Below, piece after piece: positions 6,692 through 11,282 of a stretch of 11,282 nucleotides of DNA (the stretch's first letter is position 1; the number at the start of each line of letters is the position of its first letter). The notes below the pieces were generated by a model that was not told where the DNA came from, ran no database searches, and saw only the letters and a program-made list of their open reading frames with translations. The stretch is from assembly GCA_014378805.1 (NCBI GenBank), contig JACMMY010000205.1, positions 1 to 11,282 on the forward strand, in the 5' to 3' direction. The position numbers and the translations under genes were made by a program. The stretch comes from Moraxellaceae bacterium. Lineage in GTDB: Bacteria; Pseudomonadota; Gammaproteobacteria; Pseudomonadales; Moraxellaceae.

Positions 6692-7450
6692 TTATTTATT
6701 TAAATCAATGATGGGTGAATCAGGATGAAGGGTCTGTCGATTGTGTTGATAAAGCGCAGTATGCAGCTCAGTACCTGACCGATAACCCGGATAAAAATTC
6801 CGCGCAATCCAGTTAATCAAAGGATCACTCATGCCGTTGAGAAAGGCATAATTCACATTATCGACGCGGTGATGTTGCATGTGATGTTTCTTTGGCAACA
6901 GAATCCACATTCGCTGCAACAGACGCACCGTTTTTGCACTACTGTTATGGCAGAGATAATGTGACAATTCTGAAAGCGATGAAAAAACCGCGAAATAAGC
7001 CCCAATACACAACAATACAGGTGATGTCGTCGTAAATAAAAATAAGAAAGCAAATAACATTAAGAACACAACCAACCACTGCTTAGAACCTGATTCATCA
7101 ACATACACATGAATCAACTGCCGATCCGTATAACGCGGTGTGTCGTGATGCAAGTGAAAAGCCGCAATAAAAGGACCAACGAACGAGGCGTAATGATCGT
7201 TATGATCCATATATAAATGAACCAAGCCACTGACTAAATCCGCCAACACAAACGCAACCACGATAGCAAAGATTTGCCAAGTCAGGCTGACATCCAAACG
7301 AACAGCCAAAATCACCAAAAATATTTGCAGCGATATATTGAGCCAAGACACCACTTTATTGATGAATGGATACACCCACCCCCCTTCATAGCGCTGCATT
7401 GCCTCTACAAACTGAAGTTGCTTATTATCCCATTGTGGTTGTTGAATCAT
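6692..7450 (-). CDS. TMEM189/PEDS1/CarF-like (Kua) lipid desaturase
   Basis: This is a 252-residue membrane protein matching the lipid desaturase (Kua, TMEM189 B-domain) family. Members include human plasmanylethanolamine desaturase PEDS1 and Myxococcus CarF, which introduce the vinyl-ether double bond of plasmalogens, and plant FAD4, a fatty acid desaturase. The metal-binding histidine boxes are complete: D71-x6-H78-x3-D82-H83 in ADLVSGLVHLYMDH, H99-x-H101-H102 in FHLHHDTP, H164-x3-H168 in ELSHYLCHN, and H189-H190-x2-H193-H194 in LLPKKHHMQHH. LPKKHHMQHH closely mirrors LPRKHHRIHH of PEDS1, and GLVH is identical. Hydrophobic segments lie near 36-50, 57-78, 124-140 and 143-160. The histidines should face the cytoplasm and bind a di-iron centre. 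No clear ribosome binding site precedes ATG 7450. No ether-lipid gene is adjacent, so the substrate is uncertain. Confidence 0.85.
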   Translation of the reverse strand: MIQQPQWDNKQLQFVEAMQRYEGGWVYPFINKVVSWLNISLQIFLVILAVRLDVSLTWQIFAIVVAFVLADLVSGLVHLYMDHNDHYASFVGPFIAAFHLHHDTPRYTDRQLIHVYVDESGSKQWLVVFLMLFAFLFLFTTTSPVLLCIGAYFAVFSSLSELSHYLCHNSSAKTVRLLQRMWILLPKKHHMQHHRVDNVNYAFLNGMSDPLINWIARNFYPGYRSGTELHTALYQHNRQTLHPDSPIIDLNK

Positions 7451-7913
7451 AATAGCAATCTATTTAAAACTTTTCACTGAGTCTAACGCTAAACACACCA
7501 CTTCACTGTGACAATTGAGTACGTTGATATGCACTGATTATGAGCCACTTGATTGCCGTGTTAATCTAATCATTAAAGAACAATAAGTGTAAGAAAATAT
7601 GAGCAAAACAGCAACCTAACCCTCTTGGATTGGGCTCCGCTCGATACAATGATGTGTATTAGCCAAGGTATTTATTTGGCAGTATTTTTGAACGCCCGTG
7701 TTGTGATTTTTTCTGGTATCTCTGTCTTCATTTGTGGTGAAGTCAGTCGAACTGGAATCAATTATTGCTTAAGAAAAATTCACATGATACGATTCGATGC
7801 AGGTAATGAATTTGATCCGCATATTATTTTTTATATCATACATTACAAAGGTTTAGAATTAATCACTTTGTCCTTTCTAAAGAAATCAACGCGTAAATTC
7901 TAGAGGTTTATTG
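7451..7913. other. 463-bp divergent spacer with a doubtful 92-codon frame
   Basis: This spacer separates the leftward desaturase gene from the rightward DCC gene. The pentamer CACTG occurs at 7475, 7504 and 7532, spaced 29 and 28 bp, twice as TTCACTG. A forward frame from TTG 7625 to 7903 is open for 92 codons, but it has a non-ATG start, no ribosome binding site and unremarkable composition. I do not call it a gene. It ends ten bases before the DCC start and contains that gene's likely promoter. Confidence 0.4.
7765..7793 (+). promoter_or_regulatory. Candidate promoter of the DCC gene
   Basis: TTGCTT at 7765-7770 and TACGAT at 7788-7793 are separated by 17 bp. TGA directly before the -10 gives an extended -10 element. 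Transcription would start near 7800, about 110 bases before the ATG at 7914. This is consensus matching only. Confidence 0.35.
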
Positions 7914-8349
7914 ATGAACACACCGACGTCAACAACGCCTATCAATGTCGATACTCTAGAAAATGTCATTCTCTTTGATGGTGTCTGTAAACTCTGCAAT
8001 GGATGGAGTCGATTTGTCATTCATGCGGACAAAAAAAAGACTGTTTAAACTTGCTACCGTTCAATCGGAACAAGGACAACAAATATTGCATCATTTTGGC
8101 CTGCCAACCGATTACTTTGACACGATGGTATATGTCGAAAATGGCACACTTTACGTAAAAAGCAGCGCATTTCTTAAAGCAATTTCACGGTTTCCAGTTC
8201 CCTATAAATTACTGGCTGTCTTTTGGATAATCCCAAGACCGATTCGCGACTGGCTCTATGATCGAGTCGCATTAAATCGCTATAAAATCTTTGGGCGTGA
8301 CGACCAATGCATGCTGCCAACAGCAGATCATTTAGGACGATTTCTCTAA
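7914..8349 (+). pseudogene. DCC-family (DUF393) thiol-disulfide oxidoreductase, frameshifted
   Basis: From ATG 7914 the frame encodes the hallmark N-terminus of the family, VILFDGVCKLCNGW, with the CxxC pair at Cys25 and Cys28. The ribosome binding site AGAGG at 7902-7906, with 7 nt spacing, is good. The frame ends at a stop at 8046-8048. The rest of the protein continues in the +1 frame, from about 8038 to 8349. It reads RLFKLATVQSEQGQQILHHFG and onward, ending RFL. The shift falls at eight A (8031-8038); seven A would give one uninterrupted protein of 144 residues, normal for the family. It may be a true pseudogene, a sequencing error in the homopolymer, or a product of transcriptional slippage. 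A downstream ATG at 7963 opens the second frame but loses the CxxC motif, so a call starting there would be misleading. Confidence 0.82.
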
Positions 8350-8429
8350 GTTCAGGTATCATTAGTTGACTCGCACTCCAATCAAAAATTAAACCGCTTG
8401 TTAAGATATAAATTTTCAACTCAACCTAA

Positions 8430-8462
8430 GCCAATAGCAAAAAATCAGCTATACTATTTGGC
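8430..8462 (+). promoter_or_regulatory. Predicted alaS promoter with overlapping imperfect palindrome
   Basis: TATACT at 8450-8455 is a good -10 box about 55 bases before the alaS ATG; its -35 is weak. GCCAATAG at 8430-8437 and CTATTTGGC at 8454-8462 form an inverted repeat (one bulged T) that brackets this box. E. coli AlaRS has been reported to repress its own gene by binding a palindrome at its promoter. Whether this repeat plays that role is only a suggestion. Confidence 0.4.
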
Positions 8463-8510
8463 TTTTAATTTAACCCATTTTTCCAGCATTCAACCCAAGG
8501 AGTCTCACCC

Positions 8511-11174
8511 ATGACAGCCAAGCCGCAAATCCGCACAGCAGCTGACATTCGTGAAGACTTCTTACGCTTCTTTGAAAGCAAAGGTCATACGCGTGTTGCA
8601 TCCAGCAGCTTGATTCCAACCAACGATCCGACATTGCTGTTTACCAATGCGGGCATGAATCAATTTAAAGATACGTTCCTTGGACTTGATTCACGCGATT
8701 ATGTGCGTGCAACATCAAGTCAAAAATGCGTTCGCGCAGGCGGAAAGCATAACGACTTAGATAATGTCGGTTATACCGCACGTCACCACACTTTCTTTGA
8801 AATGTTGGGCAACTTTTCTTTTGGTGATTACTTCAAGAAAGACGCCATTGCTTTCGCATGGGAATTTCTGACCAGCCCAAGCTGGATGAACATTCCAAAA
8901 GATCGCTTATACGTCACGATCTATGCAACCGATGACGAAGCGTTTGGTTTTTGGAACAATGATATTGGTTTAGATGTATCACGCATCATTCGTATTGGTG
9001 ACAACAAAGGCGCCGCTTACGCATCAGACAATTTCTGGGCGATGGGCGACACAGGTCCTTGCGGTCCATGTACTGAAATTTTCTACGATCACGGTGCAGA
9101 AATTGCGGGCGGTTTACCGGGTACGCCTGAAGAAGATGGTGACCGCTTCATTGAAATCTGGAACTGTGTGTTTATGCAGTTTAACCGTCAAAAAGACGGC
9201 TCAATGCAAGCGCTGCCCGCACCTAGCGTAGACACAGGCATGGGTTTAGAGCGTATTAGCGCAGTGATGCAACACGTTCATGCCAACTATGAAATCGACT
9301 TATTTCAACACTTGATTCAATCAGCTTGCACAATCATTGGCATCGAAGACGAAGGACAGCCTTCTTTACGCGTTGTGGCAGATCATGCCCGCTCGTGTTC
9401 ATTCCTCATTGCTGATGGCGTCAACCCAAGCAATGAAGGTCGCGGCTATGTGCTGCGCCGTATCATTCGCCGCGCAGTGCGTCATGGTAATAAATTGGGC
9501 GCAACAGGCGCATTCTTCTATCAAATGGTTCAACCGCTGATTGATGTCATGGGCGTCGCCTATCCAGAATTAGTCGCACGCCGCGAAGCCATTGAAACAG
9601 CACTTCGCAAAGAAGAAGAGCAATTTGCACGCACGCTAGAACAAGGTTTGAAACTACTTGAAGCTGAATTACCGAATGTAAAAGGCAACGTCATTGACGG
9701 CGAAGTGGCGTTCAAACTTTACGACACGTACGGCTTTCCCGTGGACTTGACCGCAGATATTGCACGCGAACGTGGTTTGACCGTTGATCAAGCTGGCTTT
9801 GAAGCGGCAATGGATGAACAACGTCGTCGTGCACGTGATGCAGGTAAATTCACCGTTGATTACAACAGCTTTGTGAAAGTTGATAGCACTACTCAATTTG
9901 ATGGTTATAACGCAACCACTGGTTCGGGTCAGATCATTGCACTCTACAAAGACGGTCAGCCTGCTGATAGTTTGAGCGAAGGCGAAGAAGGTTTTATCGT
10001 CCTCAATCAAACACCGTTCTACCCAGAATCAGGTGGTCAGATTGGTGATACAGGGACTTTGACTGGTTTGGATGGTATTTTTGAAGTTCAAGATACTAAA
10101 AAATCGGGCAATTCGATTGTTCATCTAGGCGTGGTCACGATGGGTAAAATCCAATCGAACCAAATTATTGAAGCGGAAGTCAAACAAAATTTGCGTGCTG
10201 CAATTGCACGCAACCACTCTGCGACGCATCTTTTACATGCTGCATTGCGTAAAGTCTTAGGCGAACACGTTTCGCAAAAAGGCTCATTAGTGACTGCTGA
10301 TTTACTACGTTTCGACTTTGCCAATGATCACCCAGTCACACTGGACCAAATTAATGAAGTTGAACGTCTGGTTGCACAAGAAATCATTGGCAACTATGCC
10401 GTCGAAACCGAAGAGATGAGCATGGCGGAAGCCAAAACCAAAGGCGCGATGATGCTGTTTGGTGAAAAATACGGAGATGAAGTTCGTGTTTTGGCAATCG
10501 GTAACAAAACGAATAATCAATACTTCTCCGTAGAACTCTGTGGTGGTATTCATGTGCAACGCACAGGCGATATTGGTTTGCTTAAAATTACCAGCGAAGG
10601 TGGTATAGCAGCAGGTGTTCGTCGCATTGAAGCAGTGACAGGTCTTAGTGCACTGAATTTCATTCAAACGGGTGAGCACCAAATCATTCAAATCGCAGGC
10701 CTTACTAAGGCTCCACGCAATAAAATATTTGAAAAAGTTCACGCTTTATCAGATCGGGCTCGTGATCACGAAAAGCACATTGATCATCTCAATCAAAAAT
10801 TGGCTAATGCTGAAAGTATTGAACTCGTCATGCAAGCGCGATGGGTTGGAGATACCCAACTTTTAGTGGCAACACTAGAGAATATTGATAGTAAGCACCT
10901 ACGTATACTGCTCGATAGTGTTAAATCACGCTTACCAGAAAGTGTGATTGTTTTAGGATCAACAGACGGTGACAAAGTCAATCTACTCGCGTCTGTCTCT
11001 ACTTCTCAGACTGGCAAAATTAAAGCGGGTGAGATTATCAGCCATCTTTCTGGCTTAGTGGGAGGCAAAGGGGGTGGCAGACCTGATTTTGCACAAGGTG
11101 GTGCACCGCTCATTCCTGAATTCGCGCAAATTATGCAAGATATCCCTGCTTGGATTGAAGCAAAGTTAGCTTAA
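8511..11174 (+). CDS. alaS: Alanyl-tRNA synthetase
   Basis: This class II synthetase attaches alanine to tRNA-Ala in the cytoplasm and hydrolyses mischarged Ser/Gly-tRNA. The 887 residues are full length (E. coli has about 876). The catalytic domain carries motif 2, KCVRAGGKHNDLDNVG (from residue 72), and motif 3, DTGMGLERI (from 241), and DTGPCGPCTEIFYDHG is intact. The tRNA-recognition helices follow. The editing domain has its zinc site: His569 and His573 in NHSATH, with Cys677 and His681 in CGGIH. The C-terminal DHHA1 domain ends with GGKGGGRPDFAQGG at 851-864. AAGGAG at 8497-8502, with eight bases to the ATG, confirms the start. No terminator is visible in the 108 bases after the stop. 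Confidence 0.99.
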   Translation: MTAKPQIRTAADIREDFLRFFESKGHTRVASSSLIPTNDPTLLFTNAGMNQFKDTFLGLDSRDYVRATSSQKCVRAGGKHNDLDNVGYTARHHTFFEMLGNFSFGDYFKKDAIAFAWEFLTSPSWMNIPKDRLYVTIYATDDEAFGFWNNDIGLDVSRIIRIGDNKGAAYASDNFWAMGDTGPCGPCTEIFYDHGAEIAGGLPGTPEEDGDRFIEIWNCVFMQFNRQKDGSMQALPAPSVDTGMGLERISAVMQHVHANYEIDLFQHLIQSACTIIGIEDEGQPSLRVVADHARSCSFLIADGVNPSNEGRGYVLRRIIRRAVRHGNKLGATGAFFYQMVQPLIDVMGVAYPELVARREAIETALRKEEEQFARTLEQGLKLLEAELPNVKGNVIDGEVAFKLYDTYGFPVDLTADIARERGLTVDQAGFEAAMDEQRRRARDAGKFTVDYNSFVKVDSTTQFDGYNATTGSGQIIALYKDGQPADSLSEGEEGFIVLNQTPFYPESGGQIGDTGTLTGLDGIFEVQDTKKSGNSIVHLGVVTMGKIQSNQIIEAEVKQNLRAAIARNHSATHLLHAALRKVLGEHVSQKGSLVTADLLRFDFANDHPVTLDQINEVERLVAQEIIGNYAVETEEMSMAEAKTKGAMMLFGEKYGDEVRVLAIGNKTNNQYFSVELCGGIHVQRTGDIGLLKITSEGGIAAGVRRIEAVTGLSALNFIQTGEHQIIQIAGLTKAPRNKIFEKVHALSDRARDHEKHIDHLNQKLANAESIELVMQARWVGDTQLLVATLENIDSKHLRILLDSVKSRLPESVIVLGSTDGDKVNLLASVSTSQTGKIKAGEIISHLSGLVGGKGGGRPDFAQGGAPLIPEFAQIMQDIPAWIEAKLA

Positions 11175-11282
11175 GGATAAATCCGAAACTAACAGGTTGT
11201 TATAGCAATAAAAGCTCTTTACTTGGAATCTGATGCAAGCAAAGGGTGATTTAAAACTGATTGAACCGTATGGAAAAGTAAA
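11175..11282 (+). other. Region after alaS, possible start of a gene at 11233
   Basis: The last 108 bases hold no recognisable terminator. An ATG at 11233 opens a frame of 16 codons to the window edge (MQAKGDLKLIEPYGKV), preceded by a weak GGA. It is too short to name. It may be chance sequence in an intergenic region. Confidence 0.15.

Noticed and set aside
6518..6703. 61-codon forward frame between the 81-residue gene and the desaturase
   Set aside because: No ribosome binding site and no family-like sequence, and it runs into the antisense of the desaturase end. The spacer holds an inverted repeat instead.
7599..7620. Tiny six-codon frame starting MSKTA as a leader peptide
   Set aside because: No ribosome binding site of note, no attenuator hairpin after it and no run of regulatory codons.
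7625..7903. 92-codon forward frame upstream of the DCC gene
   Set aside because: It has a TTG start, no ribosome binding site and no recognisable motif, and a likely promoter lies inside it. It could be chance in AT-rich DNA, so it is described only as part of the spacer.
8031..8039. Programmed -1 ribosomal frameshift at A AAA AAG in the DCC gene
   Set aside because: The heptamer is in the right phase, but a -1 shift enters the wrong frame; the rest of the protein needs +1 or -2.
7963..8349. 128-codon frame as an intact standalone gene
   Set aside because: Its first 25 codons translate the DCC N-terminal coding sequence in the wrong frame, and it lacks the CxxC motif. It is the back half of a frameshifted gene.

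Overview
The window looks like chromosome from a moderately AT-rich gammaproteobacterium. The protein sequences, the prmB-aroC pairing and the HemP type suggest a relative of the Moraxellaceae (Acinetobacter group). That assignment is an inference from recognisable sequence, not from a search. I see no insertion sequence, phage gene, CRISPR array, tRNA or rRNA. Most of the window is ordinary housekeeping DNA, with a few small or unusual items between the large genes.

Layout. A FadI-type thiolase lies at the left edge (+), and its reading frame is open to the window edge through a Pro/Ala/Lys/Ser-rich stretch. It ends in a strong hairpin terminator. An AT-rich, 340-bp regulatory region follows, carrying a near-consensus Fur box over a promoter. 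This drives a 53-residue HemP-like gene (+, 1765-1926) involved in haemin uptake. A secreted hypothetical protein (-) converges on hemP. Next is a leftward cluster, prmB > aroC > MFS permease (6060 down to 2641): the ribosomal protein L3 glutamine methyltransferase, chorismate synthase, and a permease whose start codon lies inside the end of aroC.

Upstream of prmB on the same strand are an 81-residue protein of unknown function with a good ribosome binding site, then a membrane protein whose histidine motifs match the TMEM189/PEDS1/CarF (Kua) lipid desaturase family. That family makes the vinyl-ether bond of plasmalogens in animals and myxobacteria, and this gene is the most unusual one in the window. 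A 463-bp gap separates it from a divergent gene (+) of the DCC (DUF393) thiol-disulfide family. The DCC gene is broken by a frameshift at a run of eight A. The window ends with a complete alaS (alanyl-tRNA synthetase, +) that has its own promoter and ribosome binding site.

The genes do not form one pathway. They touch fatty-acid/acyl-CoA metabolism, iron/haem acquisition, aromatic amino acid synthesis, translation and membrane lipid modification. No clear multi-gene novel system is visible. The best leads are the PEDS1/CarF-like desaturase, the frameshifted DCC gene, the Fur-controlled hemP microgene and the in-frame N-terminal extension of the thiolase.
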